From the NCBI GenBank assembly GCA_964017185.1, contig OZ024871.1:57029226-57093225 (forward strand): a stretch of 64,000 nt of DNA, in the 5' to 3' direction. Below the pieces are notes generated by a model that had not been told where the DNA came from, did not search any database, and was given only the letters and a program-made list of their open reading frames with translations. The number at the start of each line of letters is the position of its first letter. Within the stretch, counting starts at the first letter, position 1. The stretch comes from Rugalucina vietnamica (Eukaryota > Mollusca > Bivalvia > Lucinida > Lucinidae). Below, one piece after another: positions 41,279-53,100 of this stretch. A program made the translations under genes and the position numbers.

Positions 41279-43030
41279 TCACAGCTTGCCGCTAATTTCA
41301 GTCGGCATTACGCGTGAGACTGATTCTGAAATTCCCTCCAAAGGCACAAGCTTTTTTACCCCCATGGGTGAAATCACGGTTGACCCTAAAGGGGTCCTCA
41401 AACTGCTGAATGGGCCGCCTGAATGGGCTAAAGGTTCACAAGGCACCTGGGCCAGACGGCCTGAGTGCTAGGATATTAAAAGAATGTAGTTCTGAAATTG
41501 CCCCCATCTTGGCCTTTATCTACAATGAGTCGCTTGCTCAGGGAACTGTACCAGATGATTGGCGACAGGCAAATGTGGCCCCGGTGTATAAGAAAGGTGA
41601 GAAATATGATGCAGCTAATTACAGACCGGTGTCGCTAACTTGCATCTGCTGCAAAACCTTAGAGCATATTATAGTCAGCAACATGAATAAGCATCTTTCC
41701 CTTGAAAATATTCTTGCTGACTGTCAGCATGGTTTCCGTAGTCAGAGGTCTTGCGAGACCCAGCTGGTTCAGTTCTTTCACGGCAGTAACCTGGATCGAG
41801 CCCAGAACCGGGGTCAAGGTACCACACAAGAGGTTACTATACACACTGCAATACTACGGGATTAGAGGATCTACTCACAAGTGGATCGCTTCATGGGTCT
41901 CTGAGCGCTATCAAAAAGTGGTGTTAGATGGCCAAGCCTCAGATCCAGTCCCGGTATTATCTGGAGTCCCCCAAGGATCGGTCTTGGGACCGGTCCTTTT
42001 CTTGATATTTATTAACGACCTTCCGGACAACATCAGTTCATCTGTTCGTCTTTTTGCAGACGATTGTGTTTTGTATAGGAACATAAATTCACTCACTGAT
42101 TGCCAAATCCTACAAGAAGACCTGAATAGCCTTGCACAATGGGAGACCGATTGGCAAATGAAATTCAACGTTGCCAAATGTCACTCAATGAGGGTGACCC
42201 GGTACCTCCCTAGCAATCAAATACATTTCAGCTACTCTCTACATCAGCAAACTCTGGAACAGGTTCGATCCGCCAAATACCTTGGACTTACTATCATTGA
42301 CGACGTGGAATGGGGTCAACATATTTCAGAAATTTCTTGTAAAGCAACTAAGAAATTGGGTTTTCTTCGGCGCAGTTTGGCTCTTGCACCTCGGCACACA
42401 AAGGAAGTTGCATACAAAACATTGGCTCGTCCTCAGCTTGAGTATGCAGCTCCTATTTGGCATCCCTATAATGAAACCGAGACAAAAAAGGTGGAGAAAG
42501 TGCAGAAGACAGCAGCCAGGTGGACCTGCAGGCGATGGCGTAACAGGAGTAGCGTCGACGATATGTTGGACGAACTAGAGTGGGCATCCCTGGAGGACCG
42601 CAGGGTAAAGTCTTCCTTAACTTTCTTTTACAAGATTCACTCCGGTACAGTGTCTCTTGATAAAGATAGATATCTGACCCTGGCACCCAACTTAAGAAGT
42701 ACAAGAGCATCTCAGACTCATAATTCACAATACACAAGATATTTGTCCTATACTGATGCTCTGAAGAATTCTTTTTTCCCGAGGACTAATCCTTTATGGA
42801 ATAGTCTTCCCTTCAGTGGTCTCATCAAAGACTGCTGATGAATTTAAGGCTCTCATTTAGATCAGGGGTTCAGAGGTATACGTTTTAGTATGCCTCTGCT
42901 TGGCTTCTTGTAAATAGTTTTAATGGCCCATCCCGAATGTTCTCCCCATCTTGCTAAATTCAAAATTTAGCACCTACCCAACACCTGAGATGATGATCAG
43001 AAATTGATCGACTCAGTATATGAAGATAGA
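41279..43030 (+). mobile_element. LINE copy 1, 5'-truncated (CR1/jockey-type)
   Basis: Reverse transcriptase remains plus a 3' UTR reaching about 43030. The flanks TTATGACCGTTATTTATTCA (41245) and TTATGACCGTTAATTATCCA (43031) continue similar for about 33 bp (both ...CACTCACTAC...AAC) and may be a long, aged target duplication. A second 3'-UTR piece lies inverted at 43441-43575. Confidence 0.85.
41283..42859 (+). pseudogene. LINE reverse transcriptase, broken
   Basis: In the order of non-LTR reverse transcriptases: KVHKAPGPDGLSARILKEC (41420 on), NYRPVSLTCICCKTLEHII, QHGFRSQRSCETQLVQF, GVPQGSVLGPVLFLIFINDL (about 41965-42025), FADDCVLY with the catalytic Asp pair, and the thumb LGFLRRSLALAPRHTKEVAY. 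Breaks: a 13-bp tandem duplication (CTGAATGGGCCGC, near 41407-41430) shifts the frame; the segment between ETQLVQF and VPHKRLL lacks the motif A block with its catalytic Asp and is also frameshifted (41775-41825); another shift near 42825 moves the last 12 codons into a different frame. It cannot encode an active enzyme. Confidence 0.92.
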
Positions 43031-43072
43031 TTATGACCGTTAATTATCCACTCACTACCAAACTTCCCGCTG

Positions 43073-43351
43073 TTGTCATGGTTGCTGCGTGAGGCGGACA
43101 AAGGCACGCTTCAGATGCGCCTCGTCTCTGAGAACCTTCTAGAGTGCACAGGGAGAAATGCAAGAAAATTACACGAGCTTTGGGATAAATACGATGACGG
43201 GGATCTGAGTACCTCTTCGTTGTCGACGTCGATGTCTACAAGTGGATGTTGTCGAGTATCCCCATTGAAGTTGAAGTTGAAGTTGTTAATGGCAGCCAGC
43301 CAGATTGCCGGGCTTCGTCCGTTCATTGTACCGAATGCCGAGAATAATTAA
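43073..43351 (+). CDS. Hypothetical 92-codon ORF
   Basis: MSWLLREADKGTLQMRL, then ECTGRNARKLHELWDKYDDGD, a Ser/Thr run and a KLKLKL run from a GAAGTT minisatellite. The first 60 codons are well mixed in composition and more GC-rich than the flanks. It lies just after the LINE insertion, so it may be target sequence (a cut-up exon or another element). No family recognised. Confidence 0.25.
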   Translation: MSWLLREADKGTLQMRLVSENLLECTGRNARKLHELWDKYDDGDLSTSSLSTSMSTSGCCRVSPLKLKLKLLMAASQIAGLRPFIVPNAENN

Positions 43352-43440
43352 GAATAAAAGAACATGCTGATCTCTGTCTTTGCACACTGGATTTTATTTT
43401 AATGCCATTGATTTTATTTTTAATGTCATGTATATATCTT

Positions 43441-43575
43441 AGTGTTTCTATTTATTTATTTTTATTTTTTTATTTTTATTTTCTTTCTTTCGATGCAGAG
43501 TCGATCAACTTCTGATCATCACCTCAGGTGAGGGGGGGGGGGGGGTGGCTAAATTTTGAATTTAGCAGGAAGCAG
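43441..43575 (-). mobile_element. LINE copy 1 family, 3'-UTR fragment in reverse
   Basis: Reverse complement of 43498-43575 matches 42945-43020 (GCTAAATTCAAAATTTAGC, CACCTGAG, TGATGATCAGAA, TTGATCGACTC). On the minus strand it runs into an A-rich AAAGAAAATAAAAATAAA tail, as expected at a LINE 3' end. A G run (43531-43544) interrupts it. Confidence 0.8.
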
Positions 43576-43599
43576 CACTACGTGCGCATGTGCACCCAC

Positions 43600-43860
43600 C
43601 ATGTCTATATTCATTTATTTATTTATTTATTTATTTATTTATCCGTTCATTCATTAACTCCCTATATTTCATAGTTAATATAATTTATGCTAAATTACAT
43701 TTCTTCCCTTTTTACAATAAGGTAAATCTTTGCACACTGGATTTTATTTTTATAGGTCGTGATTTCATTTTTAATGTCAAGTATATATTTTAGCGTTTTT
43801 ATTTATTTATTTATTTATTAATTCATTTATTTATTTATTTTGTTCGATCATTCATTTGAT
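43600..43860. repeat. TTTA microsatellites
   Basis: ATTT-type runs at 43608-43643 and 43798-43840, with a repeated phrase TTTGCACACTGGATTTTATT (43379 and 43731). Nothing else in 43576-44560. Confidence 0.9.
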
Positions 43861-44570
43861 TCTCTATATATTTTATAATAAATATATGCTTAATTACATT
43901 TCTTCTTTTTTAGATGTTTTATTCATTGCTCATGATTTAAGTTTTTTTATTCGGAGAATCATAATGTACATTTCTTTTGAACATGTTTTAATATACTTTA
44001 TGCTAAAATTATAACCTCAATCAGCAGATCTCATCCTTTAATTGTCTATAAAATTAATAAAAAAAATAATTATAATTATCTACATTGTGTGTGTAAAAGT
44101 GTTTGTGTGTAAATAATTGTCACCTGTAATTACCCTTTTAGGCTTCACCGATCATTATTTTATGTGTATTAAACTATATGGGTGAATCTAGTTTATAAAA
44201 TTTCTGTTATACATATTTTCATGAAACAATATTAAATATGATTATAATAATTATAGATGTATATGACTTCACCATCACTTACCTATTATTTACATTTTTG
44301 GAAAATCAGGTAGCGAAAATGTCAGGTAGCGAACATGTGTTCAAAAGGCTATAGTTCCTGTAGTGTACATTCTTCTATCACTCACCCCCTTGGTGAGGTA
44401 TTGTCAATTTGGCGTGTCACCAGTAATCCATTCAGATTCAGAACAAACTGACATTCATTCAGTGGGGGAGCCGTTGATCCAACATATCAGTTGAGTTTTC
44501 TCGAGCTTGGGTGTTTATCATCTTGTGACCTGGTGACAAGATGTCCAGCATATTACGATATTCAGGTACA

Positions 44571-45652
44571 AGTAGGCAAAGATCAGGAAAAGGCACAATC
44601 AGAAAAGATTCCCACTCCAAAAACCGAGGCGGGAAAAAATTAAATTAGCAATCAGGTACTAATACCATGAAAACATATCGTAAGCCGAATGAGCAGCTAT
44701 TTTCCCAATAGGTGGCCACTCAGTTATCTAAACTTAACTAAAAATACGAAAACATACATAAGGCGCCAACAGCACAAAAAATTTAAACATCAAGACATAA
44801 AACAAAAAGAACCACCACAGAAGTATCGCCCTGAAACGATCAGCGGGCTTAAACCGGTTTTACATGGTACCATTGGTAGCAGAAAAACGTTCAGAGATTT
44901 CTGGTTACCATTGGTAAAAATGGTACCAATGGTACCATTGGTAGATTTACAGGTTTTACCATTAGAAAAAACCCGAACGTAGCCAACATTTAGTTAGTTT
45001 TTTTCGGTCCTCGTGGTGAATCTCTAACTAGTCAATGAATCTTCAAGAGGTTGTTATGTACAGTGGATCGGCTGAGGCAGAAACTGCTGGAGTGCTGGAC
45101 CATTGGAAGGTTCAATGACGCCAAGTTCGACATCTTGATCAAGGCTTTGTTTAACAGCATCTCTCCAATGTAGGGGTATGTACAGGTATGTGGTAGAGTA
45201 CAGGGTTGGAATTATGATTGATAATTAATTTCTGAGGAGGACAGTTCATTAGGGGATGTAGTTGGTGTTCACATGTGTTGAATGCAGAATACCCATATAG
45301 TAGACACTAAGTAGACACTTTTGGAGTTTTTCCATATTCTCCTCGGTAGTAGGAAATGGAAGTGACTTTGGCGGTGGAGGGGTTAATTTATGCTTTGAGC
45401 AACCACGAGGTGCTGTAGTAACTGTTTTATGTCAAGTTTTGCGTTGATTTTTTGTGCTGTTTGCACCTTATGCACGTTTCATATTTTTGTTAAGTTTGGA
45501 TGAATGAGTGCCCACCTATTGTATCCGCTCATTCGGCTTATGATGTGTTTTATTTGTATACGTACCTCATTGTTAATTTAGATTTTTCCCCACCCCGGTT
45601 TTTGGAGTGGAAATTTCTTGATGATTGGTCCATTTCCTGACCATTGCCTACT
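44571..45652. mobile_element. Fold-back element with about 250-bp inverted arms
   Basis: Left arm 44571-44820, right arm 45411-45652: AGTAGGCAAAGATCAGGAAA against AGTAGGCAATGGTCAGGAAA (reverse), through ACTCCAAAAACCG, ATAAGCCGAATGAGC and CAACAGCACAAAAAAT. The centre holds palindromic GGTACCATTGGTA phrases (44867-44945). A single arm plus adjoining sequence recurs at 58141-58515. Confidence 0.8.
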
Positions 45653-45954
45653 TTTACCTTCGCAGTAGAAGCGCCAAGCTAGGGAGTAGTAATATTTTCA
45701 AAAGCATAGCAACCAAAAAACGTTCGAAATCTAGCTGATTCACAATGAATCGACGATCAGTACCCTAATTTAACCCGTTCGTACACGATAAAAACACAAA
45801 CAATCTCAACCAAACTCGCAACCCATTTTGACAAGAGCTAGATCCGCCTCATTAATTGTACAAACTACACATACTGTGTATTGTAAAGTGTAAACAGACG
45901 TTTCTCGTTACGCGATCGGCGCCGCCGATACACACCCAATTTGAATCGTTTATT

Positions 45955-46700
45955 TCAGGAATTTAAGACTTTCTCCAGCTTTGGCAGGTGGGGTATGAAA
46001 GCCCCTGCCGAGCCGAGCTGGGAGAAAGACCCTGCCGAGCCAGGTTTTTGACTTGTTATCGCCAATTTAACTCAAAATACCAAAAATGAATGATTTCATA
46101 TCTTGAAATAGATAATATCGCACACGTGTTAAAGATATTGTTCGTCATGATTAATTTGAAAACAAAATTTGATGGCATTTTTCTATTCGTCTGGTACACA
46201 AGCTGAGATTTTCTATCAAATCCAATAAATTTGGCAAATTATCATAACTGAGTTCATGTTAAAGGTTTCCAATCATATCAAATCATTTCAAATGCTATAA
46301 AATATCATTCTGTATATTACTTGATATGAAGATATCCCGCTTTTAGCAATAATTAGTCAAAAACCTGGCTCGGCAGGGTCTTTCTCCCAGCTCGGCTCGG
46401 CAGGGCCTTTCATACCCCACCGCTTTGGCACCTATGCCAGACAAAAATTTGGAATTTCTTCTTTGTATTCAGGCTATATCATCAAAATCTGTGATGACAC
46501 GTTGTGGCTTTGCAAAATAACTTTTGGGGACTGAAAATCATTGGAGACAAGATGGCGGCTTCTTGACAAGAATGCAGTGGCTTATGACACTTTATGAATG
46601 GTGCTAAAAATGCAAGAAATCAAAATTAAATCTTTACCAATACATTTATCATTAGCAAAAATATTGTAGAAACGAGTTTTTCTATTAGAATAAGGTGACA
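45955..46700. repeat. Dispersed repeat R, interrupted by a TIR element
   Basis: Outside the inserted element, TTTGGAATTTCTTCTTTGTA, TCTGTGATGACACGTTGTGG and CTTTGCAAAATAACTTT match 48811-48895; the match continues to about 46690/49055. Confidence 0.85.
45987..46421. mobile_element. 435-bp TIR element with 9-bp target duplication (MULE-like)
   Basis: 67-bp terminal inverted repeats (45987-46053, 46355-46421) with a single mismatch, starting GGTGGGGTATGAAAG and containing CTGCCGAGCCGAGCTGGGAG. GCTTTGGCA is duplicated at 45978-45986 and 46422-46430. Long TIRs plus a 9-bp duplication fit Mutator-like non-autonomous elements. No ORF. Confidence 0.92.
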
Positions 46701-47020
46701 CCTTTTATTTTTTTCAGAAAAGCACACATTGTCTCTGAAATCCAACCAAAAAACTGTGTGACAGCCTGCCTAGGCTGATTTTAAAGGACCGCTGACGGTG
46801 GTAATGGGAGCCATAATGTATAGCTGCCTCAGATTTTGATTAAAATAAATGTTGGTCAAAAGCTTCTGTTTTTGTATACATGTTTGCTGGTAGTCCATAG
46901 TTTATGATATTGGATTGAGGTTCTTGTTTCTAAAGAAGTAGTGCTTTATTTTTGGGTTAAAATGGGCATATTTGGTATTAAACATATAGAAAAATAGAAA
47001 AGTATTTATTTAACATTGTC

Positions 47021-47123
47021 CCCCCCCTCCCCGAGTCCCAAGAAATCCCTTTGCATATGAATGTATTGTCATATTATACATCATATATGTGAATGGGGTT
47101 CTGGGACTCGGGGGGGGGGGAAC
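47021..47123. mobile_element. Small TIR element with C/G runs (about 103 bp)
   Basis: CCCCCCCCTCCCCGAGTCCC, AAGAA at the left is mirrored by TTCTGGGACTCGGGGGGGGG at the right. Nothing is recognised in 46700-47020 or in 47124-47440. Confidence 0.75.
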
Positions 47124-47449
47124 AGTACCCTACAGCCCAAAATGTTATCTCAGTACTAGAGCCCAAGTATGTGAAAGTGTTTTTAACTTAAAATTAAAAA
47201 GAAAACAAAACAGCAATTAAGTTGTATGCCATATATAAAGTACAAAAAATGGATATATACATTTGTTTCCAAAATTAACCCCAATCTGTTTGATTTATAA
47301 CCACTTTTTACGTTCCATTCCCCAGAAAATGAGGGTACTGTATATTCTGTGGAACAAACTTTTGTAATCATTCTATACTAATACTGTCCACTTGTTTACA
47401 CGGCCAATAACCTCTTGCACCACAAACAGTAACCTTGTTGGACTGTTTT

Positions 47450-47585
47450 CCTATTTTTTATGTATTAACTTCCAAATCAACAACTTTTCAGTCAGGTCGG
47501 TACGATGCCACCACTGTCTAGGTATTAGCCAGTACCATGGGAACGTAAAATGTCTTTGTCATTGTTACAATACAGTGACGTTAAA
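47450..47585 (-). repeat. SINE family 1, decayed
   Basis: CAACTTTTCAGTCAGGTCGG and CACTGTCTAGGTATTAGCCA match the SINE body. The stretch 47590-48770 that follows holds no gene or repeat that I can identify. Confidence 0.6.
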
Positions 47586-48774
47586 TTTCAAATCACCAAC
47601 TTTAAGGGTGTTTACTCAATTGTCCATTCATTCTCAAAAAAAACTACATGTGCTCATTATATCACGTTAGGCATCAAAACAAGAATCTTTCAGTTCTTCA
47701 ATGAAATTGAATCTAAATAGAGGTCCTGGATTTTATCCAATCATGGGGAGCCGTGCTGTGCCTGAGACACACTAACCCCCCGAGTACTTGGTACAAGAAG
47801 TAATACGTGGCTCAATCCCAAAATGATTGAAAAACTGTACCTATTAAAGGATGCTCAGCCATAATCTAATCGAATCAAAAGTAACTTTTATGATTATAAT
47901 CTCTTCGACGCAACCATTATACTGCCAAGCCAAGTTCTGTTTGCGGGTGTGCCTGGAGTTTTTTCTCTGGGTTCTTATGTTTTCGTCCACCTACTGATTG
48001 GTCAATCTCATACGAGCTGAAATAATCTTGAAAGGGGCATTAAAGCGAATCCGAAAAATAAATACATTGGAGGCCGTGTTGTAACAGGTTTATACAGGTA
48101 AATAAATATTCATGCAAGGTTGCTCAGTGTGACCAAGTTTTGTCACAATGGGCCGTGTCTGGAGAAAATGTTTTTGGTTAAGATCAAACTCTAATCAAGC
48201 TGTGCAAGACATAGAAGAAGGATTGGAGATTTGTTAATTAATGACACAATTCTGAGTTGCTGGCTGGCCAGCCCTGATCTGGGTATAAGGTTTTGTATAT
48301 AACAGATAGCAGGTTTTTTATGAGTTATTAGTGCCTTCACTGCCTTGTATAATATTTGGTAGTACTTAGACAATAATATTATACAGGTAACTGCTAAAGG
48401 TTTGTACCCAAAATGTTGACGTCGTAATATTTCAATTTTATTTCAATGGCATTATGCATGTTTATCGCACTTTACACAGTGTTGCATGCACAAAATATGA
48501 TACAATAGTGGAATTAAAGGAGTACAAGCAAGGAAAAGCGAAAAATTAAATTTTTCTCACAAATGAAATTTTGACCCCCACCCCTGCTAAAATCGCCTTT
48601 ATTACACTATTTGGAGGAAATAGTCAAAACTTTAAATAGCTATAGGTTCAGAATACATTGGGCTTTTGCCCTAATCATGAAATACCACCACCAGAACCTT
48701 TGAGACATTGTTATGGTATTTTGAAAACGAGGCATAAAACCCCCAAGAACGTCACCGATTCTTGTTAATATCAG

Positions 48775-49060
48775 TTATATTAGACATTCTCCAACTTTGG
48801 TACTTATGCCACACTAAAATTTGGAATTTTTTCTTTGTATTCAGGCTTTTCCATCAAAATCTGTGATGACACGTTGTGGCTTTGCAAAATAACTTTCAGG
48901 GACTGCAAATGTTTCTAAAGAGACAAAATGGTGGCTTCTTGACAATTGCAGCACTTGGCTCATGACATTTTATGAATGTTGCATATAAATTGCGTAAAAA
49001 TTAACCTTTACCATAGTGTTTATTCCTGGCAATAAAATAATGTAAAAGCAAGTTATAAAA
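48775..49060. repeat. Dispersed repeat R, uninterrupted copy
   Basis: Carries CTCCAACTTTGGTACTTATGCC at the place where the first copy has the 435-bp insertion, i.e. a paralogous empty site. Confidence 0.85.
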
Positions 49061-49154
49061 ATATGGCTTGCCACACGCGTGTCTATCTGTAATCGACGGT
49101 CTTTCTTGATATGTAATATCATCGAGTAATCGCTTTATTTTCCATATCATTATT

Positions 49155-49156
<2 letters not shown>

Positions 49157-49204
<48 letters not shown>
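49157..49204. repeat. (GT)n microsatellite
   Basis: About 24 uninterrupted GT units. Confidence 0.98.
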
Positions 49205-49208
<4 letters not shown>

Positions 49209-49758
49209 CACATTGTTCTAAACTTCATAAATATTTTTTGCATCTAAGACAGGTTCGCACTCAGCTGTAGGTATGTGACGACGAGACAAAATATAGGATT
49301 GGCAGAAGGGTGTCAAAATGAGGAAAATTAAGAGAAGACCGTCCAAGAATTGATACAATTGAATTCTAAACTCCATCCCAGAATCCAGGCCGGAAAGAAA
49401 GAACAGCACAAAACATAACTAAACTTTTACAACACACACGGATAGCAAACACACCAAAGCATCCATCTGTCTAGCATCAACTAAGTACAAGGGTGGCGAA
49501 TATAACGGAAAGGTAGACAGGATAATAGAAATAGAAATCATGACGATAAATCATAGTAAACCGTCCTGGAATGGTCAGTAAAGAAATTGCCGGAGGGTCC
49601 AAAACAATTGGACGGGGTCTGTTGTGGATGTACGATGCATATACATCAGTACATCAATAATTAGGAGTTATATTCGGTCCCTTACCTTAAAAGTGCATAT
49701 CATACAGGAAGCGCATACCTGGACACCTGGACAATAATAATTAACACACATTGAAACA

Positions 49759-49764
49759 TTTATT
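49759..49764 (-). terminator. Candidate polyadenylation signal for the four-TM gene
   Basis: AATAAA on the minus strand about 380 nt after the stop codon; no nearer AATAAA is seen. The rest of 49205-50139 holds nothing I can recognise. Confidence 0.3.
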
Positions 49765-50139
49765 CGTTTCATTCATTAAAAAGAATCCTGAATCTACAAA
49801 GTTTTTGTGGCATATTCAATCAGTTTAACAAGACTGCAAAATCATATTATTGCACGCAAGTTTGCTCGCCTCTTGTTACTGCAATGAACACATTTTTTTC
49901 TGAACACATTTGAAAGCCAATCAAATGTAATGATTTTTATCTTAGTTTCTTATATACATCTTATCACATTAAATGTTCTTGTGCACTATCGCAAGATAGA
50001 AATAGTGCTACAATTAAGAATCTCAGTATCAGACTCTGAGAATTTAGTTTAAATATTTACAAACAAAGTGAATACATCTACGATACATTCGCCCAGGTTA
50101 TTAGGCAAGAAACCATAAATGGTAAACCACACCTTCAGA

Positions 50140-53100
50140 TTACAAAAACTTAGAGATCAAAAGATTATCAGTGTTTGCGTTTTGTTGATTGCCAGGATGC
50201 TGCAAGTTGACAGGCACGTTATTATTCACTGCATTTCCTACAGATGACTGTGCCCCTGTTGAGGAAACGTGGCGCGAAAATTGTGTCTGTGGAAGACGAA
50301 GAACTCCTTGTGAAGATCCTGAAGCACCTGAGGCTGATGGTACCACAGACTGCGTTACAGACGGGGAGCACACATTTTGAACACGTGCCGAAGCTGTTGT
50401 GTTATTTGAGATATTTCGCGTTGAAATCACTGGCCTGTTTGCATTATTTTCAGTTAACTTAGAACTGGACAAAAGTTTTTGAGTTGCTATCTTCTTTTGA
50501 GCACTTTGGACTTTTTTCACTTGTTTTGGTCGCGTGGCAAGATCAGCTTGAATTTGATCATTTTTTCTGTTTTCTGCTTTCCTTGCGAACAGGGAAGCAT
50601 TTGACTGTTGAAGCTTTGAACCTGAAGAATCTGTCAGATTTGGCTTTATTTTCATCGAACTAGGAGTTCTCGGGGCCGTTTTTGGTCTTGCACCTTTGTA
50701 TTCTACGCTTTGTGAACGACTTAACGTAATTGCAGGAGTGTCAGAAATAGGAATTGTAACATTTTCAACAACTGTGTTTGTAACTTCGTGACTTTCTGCT
50801 TCGGTTACGTCTTGTTCCTTCTTCGGAAATTTTCTATTCAGTATTTTCAGAGAAGGTGATGTACTACCAATAGACAATGTTTTTAAAGGTGGCAAATTCA
50901 CCCTGAGAATGCTAAAATCATGATCCGTCATCTGGCCTTGTTTAGTTTTACTTGTCTTGTCATTGTTATCATGAGATATTCGATCACTTAGGGCTTGCTT
51001 ATTTTCTACTTCGGCATATTGATTGCCTGCTTCTTTTTGTTTGCTTTTAGTTGCCTTAATAGACGTCCGTGCCTTTGGTATTGGGATAGCATTCTTATCA
51101 ACCTTTAGTCCACTAGGGCCATCTGAAATTTGTTTAAGGATGGGAGAAGCTGGTATGGTCATCGAATCTTGAATTTTGAGGTCGTTACTAGAACTTCCGT
51201 TCGAGGTTTTTCTTGTCATATCTAAAGGCTTTATATCATTTTGGCACGTAGATATAGAAATGACTTCTGAAGAGCATTTAATCACTGGATTATCTTGAAT
51301 ATTCATTTCAGAATCAAGCCTTTGCGATAATTCTTCGTTCTTATGCAAAGAAACTGTATTTTGTGTTTGAATTTCACGGTTTTCCTGTTTCACATAATCA
51401 ACATCATGAACACAAGTTGAAGACGCTATTGCGGTTTCGTTTTCATTTTGAAGGCTACGATCTTGCATCACTCCAGTTTTCAACGACAGCTTAACGCCAT
51501 TACCCTGTGTGTTTGATTCGGCATTATTAGATATATTTCTGTCTGTTGATACACAGTCAATATAAATCAAAGACGTATTATCCTGAACATCATTTACATC
51601 AGTAGACGTCTTCAGGTCCTCAGCCGTAACTGTGTGTGTACGTGGTGGTTTTGGAGGTGGTTGAAACATAGGGAGAGAAGAAATAGACTTCACTGGTAGC
51701 ACAGACGCGGCATGAGGTTTTCCTACCTGCATTACAGGTGTTCGAAGTGAAAACTTGGTAGGCATTACCCTGTTGTCTGCAAATAGTCCAGAATTTGAAC
51801 TGTCTATAGATGACGTTCTGTTTAGAATATTTTGTCCTTCTCTACCTGGAGATATTTCTTTATTGCTATGTTTCATTTCCATTGATAATGCCCTCTGCCT
51901 TCGTTCAAGTCGTCTTTCCCTGTTGGGCCTTTGTGTTCGTAAACTTTGAGTGCGTTGTGCACGTGGGCTAATTTTATCACTAGAATGTGCAAAGTCTCTT
52001 AACATTACTCCTTGGCTGTCTGTCGTGCCGACATCAGTTTCCTCGGACAACAAATCTGCTGATCTACTTCGCCTAGGCTGAACAGCAGCATAAACTGGTT
52101 CATCTCCAAGAATTATATTATGCGTAACAGCAGTTCCTCCCCGTTTAGGGAGGGTGTCAGACTCTCCTCTACCGCGGGGTATTTCATTCCTTATATTAGG
52201 GCGTGCACTATAATTTTCCAGCATTTCTCCAGACCTTGTCAGCCCATTTGATGTCAAGACGGTGTCGGTACCTTTTCTTTGACTAGTCTTCTTTCTTCTG
52301 TTTGTACCGCTGGGGATATTGGTAGAATTGGGGACGACCGAAACTCTATATGGACTGGTATCAACAGCTTCATAGGGCGGCAGCTCCTCGTCTTCTTCTA
52401 TTGGCAGCGGGGCTTCAAACAACATGGTCTGAGCATAATGGCCTTCATCATGATTGGATGCACGCGATTCGATTCTTAACGTAAAAACGTCGTCATCAGG
52501 ATGAACAATTAATGATGCTTGCTCCTCTACCAAACTGCGTCCAAATGTAATGAAAGAATTCCTGTTATTGTGACCTCTTAATGGAGATTCTGTTAGTAGC
52601 GAATCCAAGCGACTTTGAGTCAATACAGTATCTCGAAGCGGAGTTTGTAACTCATCTATATCTTCTGCTTGATAAGTATTTTTACGCTTCGCTTTCTTTG
52701 TTTTATGCGTATGCTTTGGTTTTTGAAAGTAAGGATTGGCACTACTACTGCTGCCTGATTTGCTGATTTTCGATCGCTTTCGATGTGTTATTGGAACTGG
52801 TTTATTTCCGGGTGTTGTCTTCAAAGAAAATAATGTCGATCCTTGCTCAACAAGAAGGTAGTAGATGCATATTCCATCTGCCAAAATAAACAGTATCAAC
52901 TGTAGAATTGACAAACCAAGGCAACCAGCATGGACGATTAATGTCATCTGCTTTGCTTCATACGTGTCATTGTACATGCCACTGTTTTTATCGAGTCCGC
53001 CAGCAGATAGAGCAAGCATTATTAACGATATCACTCCACCGAAGACTGCAAATATCATAAATAATTTCATGGTACACGTATTTTTAGCATGTGATGCAAC

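Noticed and set aside
41702..42838. 378-codon frame as a host gene
   Set aside because: It is the reverse-transcriptase part of a truncated LINE, with frameshifts on both sides.
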